Source of the DNA: Oscillospiraceae bacterium
Lineage (GTDB): Bacteria; Bacillota; Clostridia; Oscillospirales; Ruminococcaceae
Reading direction: 5' to 3'
Length of the DNA: 16,166 nt
NCBI GenBank assembly: GCA_029240015.1
Contig: JARBTU010000018.1
Location: 1 to 16,166 of the forward strand
The position numbers and the translations under genes are program-made. Within the stretch, counting starts at the first letter, position 1, and each line of letters opens with the position of its first letter. The notes below the pieces were generated by a model. It saw only the letters and a list, made by a program, of their open reading frames with translations. It had not been told where the DNA came from and made no database searches. Of the stretch, positions 7,798 through 13,557 are shown in pieces.

Positions 7798-8058
7798 ATA
7801 CTTTCGTGGTACCACTCTTGTTGTCACAAAATCTAAGCTTTTGTGACCACTCGTTCCATATCCATTTTGGCAACTCCAAAATAATATGGTCTCTAGTTAA
7901 CGGAGAGAACCCGTTCTTGCTTAATTTCTAATAAAAGATTTCGGCAGACAGCTCAAGGGTGAGTTCGAAACATAATCCTTCGCACCACCTTACACCAACC
8001 GGTGGCTCTCTTCGGCAAGAAATTATGCTCTTGATCCCTATCAAAGCCTTTATAATTT
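7764..8058 (-). promoter_or_regulatory. T-box leader of the ilv-leu operon, CUC (Leu) specifier
   Basis: Read leftward, the leader has the full T-box layout. In Stem I, CATAAT pairs with ATTATG, CCACC with GGTGG, and TCAAG with CTTGA. The side loop between the last two helices holds GAACTCACC, whose CTC at 7963-7961 is the likely leucine specifier. A GTCACAAAA/TTTTGTGAC helix follows, and then AGAGTGGTACCACG (7818-7805), the hallmark T-box sequence that pairs with the tRNA 3' end. AAGAG can pair with CTCTT as antiterminator. The competing terminator is AACCTTCGTCT/AGACGGAGGTT followed by a T-tract (7797-7764). In this family, uncharged tRNA stabilises the antiterminator, so the operon should be read when leucine runs short. 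The 5' limit is set from the predicted promoter. Confidence 0.95.
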
Positions 8059-8064
8059 TATCTT

Positions 8065-8093
8065 ATTATAACCATCATATTTCATTTGATCAA
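8065..8093 (-). promoter_or_regulatory. Promoter of the ilv-leu operon
   Basis: On the minus strand, TTGATC (8093-8088) and a perfect TATAAT (8070-8065) are separated by 17 bp. The predicted start near 8058 lies just ahead of the T-box Stem I. Confidence 0.8.
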
Positions 8094-8188
8094 TTTTGTC
8101 AATATATACAATTATTTTTATCAACTTTGCCAATGTTTCAAAAAATCACTCGACCGGAAAGTGTCAAAGCGCACAAACATATTGCATA

Positions 8189-8722
8189 CTATGCAGGTTC
8201 ATACTCACACAAAAGGCCTTTATAAACAATCTCACTGTTCGGGACGTTTTCAAAATCCTCCGGTCTTACCATCACAGGGTCTTTCCCAAAGCTGAATATT
8301 CCGCTAACCTCCAGCACATTAGCGACAAACTGTGTGCAGAAATAATGGTCTTTTCTGCCGAGCGGAATGTTGAACCAAGCCCCTGCAAGCCCAATCATAT
8401 TGTATTTATATCTGTCGCAGTTTTGTTCAAAGCTTGCAACCGCATATTTAAGCTGGCTGTATTCTTCTTCACTGACGCTGATTTTATAAACACAGCAACG
8501 CGTATCTTTAAATATGCTATAAAACCCGTTCTTAACATCTTCCCTTACAAACCCTGCAAGAAGAGGAAATCTGGGAACCTTTCTTCCAAAGCTGTATAAA
8601 TAATGGAGTTCGTTATCAAGCGCTATTGAAACATGGTTATAAGGAAAATTTGTTCTCTTCCTTATAATTTTTGAAACAACAGTTCCTGTTTGAGTCAATA
8701 GGATGTATACATTCTTTGACAT
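8189..8722 (-). CDS. Permuted NlpC/P60-like papain-fold protein
   Basis: The 177-residue protein has the layout of the circularly permuted NlpC/P60 (YiiX/YebB-like) group, where the catalytic histidine comes before the cysteine. His30 lies in FPYNHVSIAL and Cys129 in HYFCTQFVANVLEVSG; Asp36 or a neighbour could complete the site. Known members are hydrolases acting on peptide, amide or lipid bonds, but the substrate here cannot be told. There is no signal peptide or membrane segment, so the protein is probably cytoplasmic. The start at 8722 follows AAGGTGGGG; an upstream TTG at 8740 would include that ribosome binding site and was rejected. The gene has its own promoter (8777-8805) and stands alone between the ilv-leu leader and the next leftward gene. 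Confidence 0.72.
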   Translation of the reverse strand: MSKNVYILLTQTGTVVSKIIRKRTNFPYNHVSIALDNELHYLYSFGRKVPRFPLLAGFVREDVKNGFYSIFKDTRCCVYKISVSEEEYSQLKYAVASFEQNCDRYKYNMIGLAGAWFNIPLGRKDHYFCTQFVANVLEVSGIFSFGKDPVMVRPEDFENVPNSEIVYKGLLCEYEPA

Positions 8723-8776
8723 CTTTCCCCACCTTATCAAATTTTTATTTTTCTATTTATATCATTTTCTATTTAT

Positions 8777-8805
8777 ATTATATCTTTTATGTAGTTATGT
8801 TTCAA
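8777..8805 (-). promoter_or_regulatory. Promoter of the NlpC/P60-like gene
   Basis: On the minus strand, TTGAAA (8805-8800) and TATAAT (8782-8777) are separated by 17 bp. The start codon is 55 bp downstream of the -10 box. Confidence 0.75.
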
Positions 8806-8812
8806 CTGTTTT

Positions 8813-9280
8813 TTATTGGAGTTCTTCACGTTTTTCCAGCTTCCATGGTAAAAACACCTTAAAATTCATTTCAAAACAAGGATCAGGGAAGTCATGGCAA
8901 TCATAAAATATATTTCTATCATCATGAAAGAAAATCCCCATTTCAGCTATTTCTTCCACAACGCGTACATAGTAAACTCTATTGTCTTGTGTCCTTTTTT
9001 CTACTGCATGATTCGACATTATCCAACCGGCTATGCGACAATAGCAATCATACGACACCTTATTTTCATCCGCGTACAGCTTACTCACAAGAGCAATTTT
9101 CATATAGTCAATACCCAGTATTTCCAAAAATTCTTTTGTTTCTTTTGGTAAACCCGAAGCAGCCGCTATATAATTTTTACAATATATACATTCACATTCA
9201 TATTGCTGTGCATTTGTATAGTATTCCTTTGTTTTTTCATAGTCAACTTCCAGTATGTATTTGCTGGTTTTTATCCGCAT
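8813..9280 (-). CDS. Small unknown protein with a CxCxxC motif
   Basis: The 155-residue soluble protein is not one I can assign. Near the N-terminus it carries YECECIYCKNYIAAA, a clustered-cysteine motif (CxCxxCxNY) that could bind zinc. It is followed by a predicted helix, LPKETKEFLEILGIDYMKIA, and further cysteines at YDCYC. The C-terminal half (RVVEEIAEMGIFFHDD, then DCHDFPDPCFEMNFKVFLPW) is rich in acidic and aromatic residues. Cytosolic proteins of this look occur scattered in Firmicutes genomes, sometimes near toxin or immunity genes, but no toxin is seen here. The start at 9280 is chosen because GAGGA lies 8 nt upstream; ATG 9286 is too close to it. TATAAT boxes lie upstream, but no clear -35 partner was found. 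Confidence 0.65.
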   Translation of the reverse strand: MRIKTSKYILEVDYEKTKEYYTNAQQYECECIYCKNYIAAASGLPKETKEFLEILGIDYMKIALVSKLYADENKVSYDCYCRIAGWIMSNHAVEKRTQDNRVYYVRVVEEIAEMGIFFHDDRNIFYDCHDFPDPCFEMNFKVFLPWKLEKREELQ

Positions 9281-9368
9281 ATTCATCTTCCTCAAATAGT
9301 ATATTATTCGATTATATCATAGCTTTTTTGAAAATTATACCATTAAATCATCTTCAGAGAAAAGCAAC

Positions 9369-9767
9369 TTATTTTTCAGCTGCTTCAAGCGCGTATACGA
9401 ATGAAGGAATTAAAATAAAAACCAACGGAATGTAAATAATATCGGTGGAAAAAAAAGTTCTGTACTTAATCAAAGAATGTACTATAACTAAACCCACGCC
9501 AACAGCAAATAACGTTAATGCGCTTCTAAGAAATTTCTTCCATCGATTTTTCTTTATATTGCGAAAAATCCCAACAGCGATTCCTATGATCAATGCAACT
9601 AAAGTACATACCAGTATAATCATATATGACAAACCGAAATAGTATCCAAAAGCCTGATTAATAAGTCCTGCATTTTTCTTTGCAATAAAAGCAAGAATTA
9701 GCATGCCTGCTGTCGCAACACAAAACACAGCAAATATAATTTTTATTACTTTTATAATATACTTCAT
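9369..9767 (-). CDS. Small four-helix membrane protein, function unknown
   Basis: The 132-residue protein is mostly hydrophobic, with about four membrane segments. These are VIKIIFAVFCVATAGMLIL (near 8-26), YMIILVCTLVALIIGIAVGI (near 47-67), the ALTLFAVGVGLVIVH segment (near 81-96) and IIYIPLVFILIPSFVYAL (near 109-127). A basic loop, RNIKKNRWKK, sits between helices 2 and 3, suggesting that loop is cytoplasmic. No catalytic or transport motif is visible. The start at 9767 follows GGGAGGTG with 5-7 nt spacing. It has its own promoter (9793-9821) just inside the hairpin at 9823-9855. It looks like a single-gene unit rather than part of the next operon. Confidence 0.7.
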   Translation of the reverse strand: MKYIIKVIKIIFAVFCVATAGMLILAFIAKKNAGLINQAFGYYFGLSYMIILVCTLVALIIGIAVGIFRNIKKNRWKKFLRSALTLFAVGVGLVIVHSLIKYRTFFSTDIIYIPLVFILIPSFVYALEAAEK

Positions 9768-9792
9768 ATCTGCACCTCCCAAACCCTACTAT

Positions 9793-9821
9793 ATTATATC
9801 TTAAAAATATAATATATTCAA
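9793..9821 (-). promoter_or_regulatory. Promoter of the four-helix membrane protein gene
   Basis: On the minus strand, TTGAAT (9821-9816) and TATAAT (9798-9793) are separated by 17 bp. The ATG lies 26 bp downstream of the -10 box. The -35 box abuts the upstream terminator stem. Confidence 0.75.
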
Positions 9822-9822
9822 T

Positions 9823-9855
9823 AAAAAGAGCCTTGAATAAATCAAGGCTCTTTTT
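9823..9855. terminator. Bidirectional terminator hairpin
   Basis: AAAAAGAGCCTTGA (9823-9836) and its complement TCAAGGCTCTTTTT (9842-9855) form a 14-bp stem with a 5-nt loop, with A and T runs at its base. It can stop transcription in both directions. On the minus strand it lies just after the truncated AraC gene. Confidence 0.85.
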
Positions 9856-9887
9856 ATGTTGTAGTTCTGGTGCAGTATTGTTTCAAA

Positions 9888-10145
9888 TTAATTCTTATCT
9901 TTTTGTGGGCGGGCATTTTTCATCTGATTTCTATATTTTTGGGGAGTAATGCCAACCTTCTTATTAAAGACCCTAATCATATATTGCAATCTTTTAAATC
10001 CAAAAGTTCGGGGAACCTCACTTAGTGATAAATTGCTAAATGCTAGGGAATGTTTAGCAAGTTCAATCCTTAAATCAATAATATAACTTGTCACTGTTTT
10101 CCCCGTCAATTCTTTTAACGCTTTTGTAAGGCAGGTGTGATTTGT
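9888..10145 (-). pseudogene. Truncated AraC-family regulator (C-terminal DNA-binding part)
   Basis: Only the C-terminal end of an AraC-type DNA-binding domain remains. It starts at about TNHTCLTKALKELTG (end of the first helix-turn-helix), continues through YIIDLRIELAKHSL, and ends with FGFKRLQYMIRVFNKKVGIT and PQKYRNQ. The sensor domain and most of the first helix-turn-helix are missing. Helix residues are also eroded: SEVPRTFGFKRLQYMIRVF stands where intact relatives have a pattern like SEIAxxFGFxxxxYFxRVF. The open frame continues rightward to 10217, but that part is antisense to the ada fragment and is not real AraC sequence. The break lies at about 10130-10145, where homology switches to adaA on the opposite strand. 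It is followed by the terminator at 9823-9855. Confidence 0.75.
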
Positions 10146-10601
10146 GCCATGCATCCTGCAAATCCAAAGTTCCGAGGCAAGATAATATTTTCTTTTTTCA
10201 AACTGCCAAACAAGCAAGTGCGGCAGGCTTTCGCCCTTGCAAAAGATGCAGAAGCGATTTGCTTGACTATCAGCCTGTAAAAGAGAGCGCTGAGAAGGTC
10301 AAAACGCTCATTGAAAATATGTTTCACGTAAAAGAAGAACTTGGCGGTGAACTGCGGCAAGTCGGTCTTTCACAACACCGCATACCGAAATCTTCAAAGA
10401 ATAATATGGTATCACTCCGGCGGGATATATTAATGAACTGCGTGTAAAGAAGCAAAGCGGTTGCTTGTCGAGACGGATGATGGAATCATCGATGTTGCAT
10501 ATTCAGTGGGTTTCGGAAACTTGTCGGTATTTTATCGCTTTTTCAAGGATGCAGTCGGCACAACTCCTGCCGCTTTCAGAAAGGAGAACCAAAAAATATG
10601 A
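10142..10601 (+). pseudogene. adaA: Decayed adaA (Ada methylphosphotriester-acceptor/AraC part)
   Basis: Read with frame changes, this is the Ada N-terminal unit. It starts at CHASCKSKVP, which corresponds to the metal-binding and methyl-accepting cysteine pair, then has AAGFRPCKRCRSD (the second cysteine pair) and LLDYQPVKE. An AraC-type DNA-binding domain follows: ELRQVGLSQHRI, then YINELRVK, IIDVAYSVGFGNLSVFYRFF and TTPAAFRKE. The first 35 or so residues are missing. There is a frameshift near 10381, a TAA where the family usually has Gln near 10402, and another frameshift near 10447. The 3' end overlaps the next start codon by 4 bp (ATGA), the classic translational coupling of an adaA-adaB pair, so the locus was once functional. 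Confidence 0.85.
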
Positions 10602-11065
10602 TAAAATATGCTTTTTACAAATGTGAATTCGGGTATTTAAAAGTCGGCTATACAGATACTGCCGTAACTTTTCTGAAACGCATAGAAAACGTTGACGATA
10701 AAGATGTTCATTCTGACGTTTCCGATTGGGCGTTTGCTCAAATACGGGAATATCTGTGCGGGAAACGAAAAAATTTTGATTTTCCGTATGAACTGCACGG
10801 TACAGAGTTTCAGAAAAAGGCATGGCACGCTCTTTGCGATATTCCATAGGGCGAAACAAGAACATACAAAGAGATTGCAACCGCCGTCGGTAATCTGAAA
10901 GCAAGCCGTGCAGTGGGATTTGCAAACCATGTCAATCCCATTTTAATAGTTGTTCCTTGTCACCGCGTGATAGGTATAAACGGAAAACTAACAGGTTATG
11001 CAGGCAGTCTTGGCATGAAAGAAGCATTGCTTAATTTAGAAAAAAAGAATCATAATGATTCTTAA
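10598..11065 (+). pseudogene. ogt: Methylated-DNA-cysteine methyltransferase with an in-frame stop
   Basis: This 155-codon frame encodes an Ogt/AdaB-type protein that would repair O6-methylguanine by moving the methyl group to its own cysteine. The N-terminal part (MIKYAFYKCEFGYLKVGYTD) and the helical linker FDFPYELHGTEFQKKAWHAL are intact. The active-site motif VVPCHRVIG and the final GYAGSLGMKEALLNLE are present downstream in the same frame. The only lesion is TAG at 10847-10849, in IP*GETRTYKEIA, where homologues have Tyr (a one-base change from TAT or TAC). The product therefore stops at 83 residues, before the active cysteine. A second ATG-started product from beyond the stop would lack half the fold. 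It overlaps adaA by 4 bp; the symbol adaB would serve equally. Confidence 0.88.
11038..11063 (-). terminator. Possible leftward terminator at the end of the ogt remnant
   Basis: AAGAATCA (11045-11052) and TGATTCTT (11056-11063) form an 8-bp stem with a 3-nt loop. On the minus strand it is followed by seven or so T residues, so it could stop leftward transcripts from the ABC remnant. The stem is A/T-rich and overlaps the last codons of ogt. Confidence 0.4.
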
Positions 11066-11189
11066 CTGAAACAGTGGCTGTAATCTGAACCCCTGGGGTT
11101 GGAAATAAGCACTATTTTTCCTTGTTTCATGCCGATTTTAGTTGATTTCCCTTACACATTGAAATTGGACGATTGGTCGGAAAAATTTC

Positions 11190-11437
11190 AGTGTCTGTTC
11201 GCTGCGCTGCTGTTTGGTATTTCTTATGTTGTTTCCATTTAGTGAAATCGAACCGTCAGAAACATCATAAATCCTCATTATAAGCTTTACCAAGATTGTC
11301 TTTCCTGCGCCGTTATGCCCTTACAATTGCTATTTTTTTTTCGGCTTTATTTCTATTGAAATGTTTTTCAAAATAAGGTCATTGGCGTTTTCATAATGAA
11401 AGATTACATTACCTGCAAAATCCATCATAGTGATACC
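11190..11437 (-). pseudogene. Fragment of an ABC-transporter ATPase (exporter type)
   Basis: Read leftward, the sequence encodes FAGNVIFHYENANDLILKNI and SIEIKP. After a frameshift in a run of nine A it continues as IAIV, then Walker A (GHNGAGKT, interrupted by an extra base), then ILVKLIMRIYDVSDGSISLN and GNNIRNT. This matches the start of the nucleotide-binding domain of ABC exporters, from the aromatic loop before Walker A to the strand after it. The Q-loop, signature motif and Walker B are absent: past about 11190 the likeness ends. No membrane domain is found upstream (rightward). It is a non-functional remnant of about 80 codons. The rest of 11066-11190 shows nothing recognisable. Confidence 0.75.
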
Positions 11438-11440
11438 ATA

Positions 11441-11627
11441 ACGTTGTAAGTTGCAAATTATAAATTTAAATAATATGTTTTGACGCAAAAAGTTGATTCA
11501 GTATTATATTGACCCCTTTCTGAATCTCAAAAACAACGACACTATTATTTCTTTAAATGTATTCCAGATAAGATTATTAGCATAATCAGACGCTGAGAAA
11601 ATGTTGAAATCCCTCTCCATAATCTGC
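11441..11627. other. AT-rich stretch without recognisable genes
   Basis: No supported gene is seen here on either strand. The only structure noticed is a 7-bp inverted repeat, GATTCAG and CTGAATC, near 11493-11524. It probably continues the decayed region to the left. Confidence 0.5.
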
Positions 11628-11656
11628 TTGACAATTTCCAAAAGTCGGTATATAAT
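11628..11656 (+). promoter_or_regulatory. Perfect consensus promoter
   Basis: TTGACA (11628-11633), a 17-bp spacer, and TATAAT (11651-11656) match the sigma-A consensus at all twelve positions. The predicted start near 11663 is only 20 nt before a strong terminator stem. It is also the best promoter candidate for the DUF2798-like gene at 11848, if transcription passes the terminator. Confidence 0.85.
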
Positions 11657-11662
11657 AATGCC

Positions 11663-11719
11663 TGTAGCGTGTAGCCAAGATGGCGTAAGTCCTGCTTAAG
11701 CAGGACTTACGCTTTTTTT
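11663..11719 (+). ncRNA. Candidate short RNA or attenuated leader
   Basis: Transcription from the consensus promoter would give an RNA of about 57 nt made almost only of structure. A small hairpin, GCC-AAGAT-GGC (11674-11684), shares its last two bases with the large terminator stem. No start codon with a usable frame lies inside the transcript. The RNA could be a stable small RNA, or the short product of an attenuator upstream of the DUF2798-like gene. No known riboswitch class was recognised, and the length is too small for most. Confidence 0.4.
11683..11719 (+). terminator. Strong intrinsic terminator
   Basis: GCGTAAGTCCTGC (11683-11695) and its exact complement (11700-11712) form a 13-bp stem with the loop TTAA, followed by seven T residues (11713-11719). 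It is among the strongest terminators in the window. The 10-mer TAAGTCCTGC from its left arm recurs at 11769-11778. Confidence 0.92.
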
Positions 11720-11847
11720 GTTGCACTAATATTTTAGCGTATCATATGGAAAGTTTCTGGTGAAAATATAAGTCCTGCCCCGCCCTATAAAAGTTCCTCT
11801 GGAAAACATGTATACGCCTACGTTATTATCTTATAGGAGGAAAAATT

Positions 11848-12363
11848 ATGAATGAAGAAACAAGGCTCCCAAGGAATGGGAAAGAAGGCTTATTGTACGG
11901 CGGTATTATCGCTGCTATTTCAGCCATGATAATGACTACAGTAAATATCGGTATCGCTTTCGGGAGACTGGACAAAGAGGTAATATTGGTCATATTAAAA
12001 GTCCTACCGATTAACTGGGCTATTGCTATGTTATTGGCATTGTTTATTGAAGGAAGAATTGCAAACAAATTTGTCCGGAAATTCACTGAACCTACGGATG
12101 GCTTTAATGCCAAAATACTATTTAACATTTTATTCTGTGTAATCGGTATGTCAGTATGTATGACCGTTACCGGAGGGTTACTGGGAGAATTAATTAGCGG
12201 CACCGGGCTGAGTTGGGAACCGTTTCTAACATTTCCTTTAAATTGGCCGAGAAATTTTTGTATCGCATTGTGGTGTGAAATTCTTATTGCTCAACCGATG
12301 GCAAGATCGGTAATGAAAAGGCTGCATGCACATCAGAATGAAATTGTATGCACATCAGAATAA
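11848..12363 (+). CDS. DUF2798-like four-helix membrane protein
   Basis: The 171-residue protein resembles the DUF2798 family of small membrane proteins of unknown function. Its membrane segments are near 15-33 (LLYGGIIAAISAMIMTTV), 48-66 (ILKVLPINWAIAMLLALF), 88-112 (KILFNILFCVIGMSVCMTV) and 130-150 (LTFPLNWPRNFCIALWCEIL). The family's recurring features are visible: an N-terminal basic stretch, NWAIAMLLALFIEGRIANKFV after helix 2, and NWPRNFCIALWCEILIAQPM with ARSVMK near the end. AGGAGG lies 7 nt before the ATG. The last ten codons are affected by a 14-bp direct repeat, so the C-terminal tail (HAHQNEIVCTSE) is probably a recent duplication. It is the only gene downstream of the promoter-terminator element at 11628-11719. 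Confidence 0.78.
   Translation: MNEETRLPRNGKEGLLYGGIIAAISAMIMTTVNIGIAFGRLDKEVILVILKVLPINWAIAMLLALFIEGRIANKFVRKFTEPTDGFNAKILFNILFCVIGMSVCMTVTGGLLGELISGTGLSWEPFLTFPLNWPRNFCIALWCEILIAQPMARSVMKRLHAHQNEIVCTSE
12326..12361 (+). repeat. 14-bp direct repeat at the gene's 3' end
   Basis: ATGCACATCAGAAT occurs at 12326-12339 and again at 12348-12361, a 22-bp period. The second copy supplies the end of the reading frame, with the TAA lying at its edge. Confidence 0.8.
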
Positions 12364-12478
12364 AAAGGAGATTCGGCAGCTGTATGTAAGGATTTGAGCA
12401 TGAAATTACCCCTATAGAAAGATGCTCTACAAGACTCATTCCAGGTTTTTAATTATTTGATGTCCTAATACTAAATTA

Positions 12479-12523
12479 AACAACCCCGCCAGTTAGACAA
12501 GAAATCTAACTGGCGGGGTTGTT
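12479..12523. terminator. Long 19-bp hairpin after the DUF2798-like gene
   Basis: AACAACCCCGCCAGTTAGA (12479-12497) pairs perfectly with 12505-12523 around a 7-nt loop. There is no real T-tract beyond the stem's own TTGTT. It most likely terminates the DUF2798-like gene, 116 bp upstream, but it could be a small palindromic repeat. Confidence 0.6.
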
Positions 12524-12616
12524 ATCACAATCGGTATTGCAAGGGGGATTATCTTAATTTTCAGGAGATTGTAAAACCAATATCTCTTTTGGACACATTT
12601 AATACCTAGAACTAAA

Positions 12617-12664
12617 AAGCAATCCACTAAGTCTATTTCTCATGATAAACTTAGCAGATTACTT
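12617..12664 (-). terminator. Probable terminator of the AraC/cupin regulator
   Basis: On the minus strand, AAGTAATC-TG-CTAAGT pairs with ACTTAG-TG-GATTGCTT around a 16-nt loop with one 2x2 internal loop, and is then followed by TTTAG. It lies 56 bp past the stop of the leftward regulator. The stem is moderately A/T-rich. Confidence 0.45.
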
Positions 12665-12672
12665 TTAAAAGC

Positions 12673-12715
12673 TGGCGGAGAGGACGCGGATTTGAACCTC
12701 CGAAGTCGAAGGCAA
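12673..12715 (-). pseudogene. Degenerate tRNA-Ser-like 3' end
   Basis: Read leftward, the sequence ends GGTTCAAATCC, then GCGTCCTCTCCGCCA. That gives a T-loop (TTCAAAT) followed by an acceptor strand and an encoded CCA, close to the 3' end of bacterial tRNA-Ser. The T-stem (GGAGG against CCGCG) has two mismatches, and no anticodon arm or 5' half is present, so this is a remnant rather than a working tRNA. tRNA 3' ends are common targets of integrases, so it may mark an old attachment site. No integrase is seen in the window. The stretch 12524-12616 shows nothing else. Confidence 0.5.
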
Positions 12716-12719
12716 CAAA

Positions 12720-13532
12720 TCAACCATTTTTTTTAATATCGGAAGATGTAGATTTTTTGTATTGTAATGGAGTAATACTATAATTTTTTTTAAAAACGCG
12801 ATAAAAGGTCCTTAAACTTTCAAACCCCGATTCCATTGCGGCATCTATTACAGTGTAGTTTTCATAGGTCAAAAGAAAAGCTGCTTTTTTCGTTCTAAGT
12901 TTTCCAAGATAATCGGGAAAACTGCATCCCATCATTTCATTGAAAAAGCGAGATAATTGACTTTCGGTGTATTTGAATTTTTCCGCTAACATGCCGATTG
13001 TAATGGGACTTGCATAATTATGCTCAATATATTTCACTATTGAATGTATTAAATGATTATCATTTATTTGTTTATCTTTCATTTCAATATTTTGGGAGAG
13101 GTATCCTAAAATCAAATAGGTGTATCCTCGAACTATCGGAGACTTCGGATTGGATTTATTCTTTTCAATCTCTTTTATAAAACCATAAATATCACGCGCT
13201 GTCTTTCCGGTTAATATATAATCGGAAAAGGTTTTTACGGAAAAAAGCTTTTCAAAGGTGGGAATATAATTTATGGGAATCATTAAAACAATATCTTCGA
13301 CTGGGCTATCGCTTCTGAACATGTGAATTTCAGAACTTGGTACGACGAGTAAATCACCTTGTTCCAGCTTAAAATGTTTTCCGGAAACAGTTGTATAGAG
13401 GTATCCTTTTGTTATATACATAATCTCAACAGCACTATGGAAATGTGGTACATTATCATTGTTCTTTTCAAAAAAACAGGTTGGACAGTTCAGTTTATCC
13501 CTATAATCTTCATAAAACAGAATTTCTTTCAT
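12720..13532 (-). CDS. AraC-family regulator with N-terminal cupin sensor domain
   Basis: The 270-residue protein has a cupin-type sensor domain (about 20-95) with NVPHFHSAVEIMYITKGYLY followed by KHFKLEQGDLLVVPSSEIH, as in sugar-responsive regulators. A helical linker follows, and then a C-terminal AraC DNA-binding domain (about 165-262): YIEHNYASPITIGMLAEKFK, FFNEMMGCSFPDYLGKLRTK, AAMESGFESLRTFYRVFKKN and ITPLQYKK. The start at 13532 (MKEILFYEDY) follows GGGGTGAAC; an upstream GTG at 13568 would add 12 residues without a ribosome binding site. It is divergent from a secreted alpha-mannosidase gene across a 313-bp gap, so control of that gene by a mannose-containing sugar is a reasonable guess. 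Two TTGGCAC repeats in its leader could serve for self-regulation. Confidence 0.88.
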   Translation of the reverse strand: MKEILFYEDYRDKLNCPTCFFEKNNDNVPHFHSAVEIMYITKGYLYTTVSGKHFKLEQGDLLVVPSSEIHMFRSDSPVEDIVLMIPINYIPTFEKLFSVKTFSDYILTGKTARDIYGFIKEIEKNKSNPKSPIVRGYTYLILGYLSQNIEMKDKQINDNHLIHSIVKYIEHNYASPITIGMLAEKFKYTESQLSRFFNEMMGCSFPDYLGKLRTKKAAFLLTYENYTVIDAAMESGFESLRTFYRVFKKNYSITPLQYKKSTSSDIKKNG

Positions 13533-13557
13533 ATGTTCACCCCACAGATTCTCAACA

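Noticed and set aside
10503..10930. Minus-strand open frames of 97-140 codons opposite the ada/ogt remnants
   Set aside because: The plus strand shows clear Ada and Ogt homology here; the antisense products have odd composition and no recognisable motif.
11658..11699. A 13-codon frame starting at ATG 11658 and ending with TAA in the terminator loop, like a leader peptide for attenuation
   Set aside because: The ATG lies two bases after the -10 box, upstream of the expected transcript start near 11663, and it has no ribosome binding site, so it would not be in the RNA.
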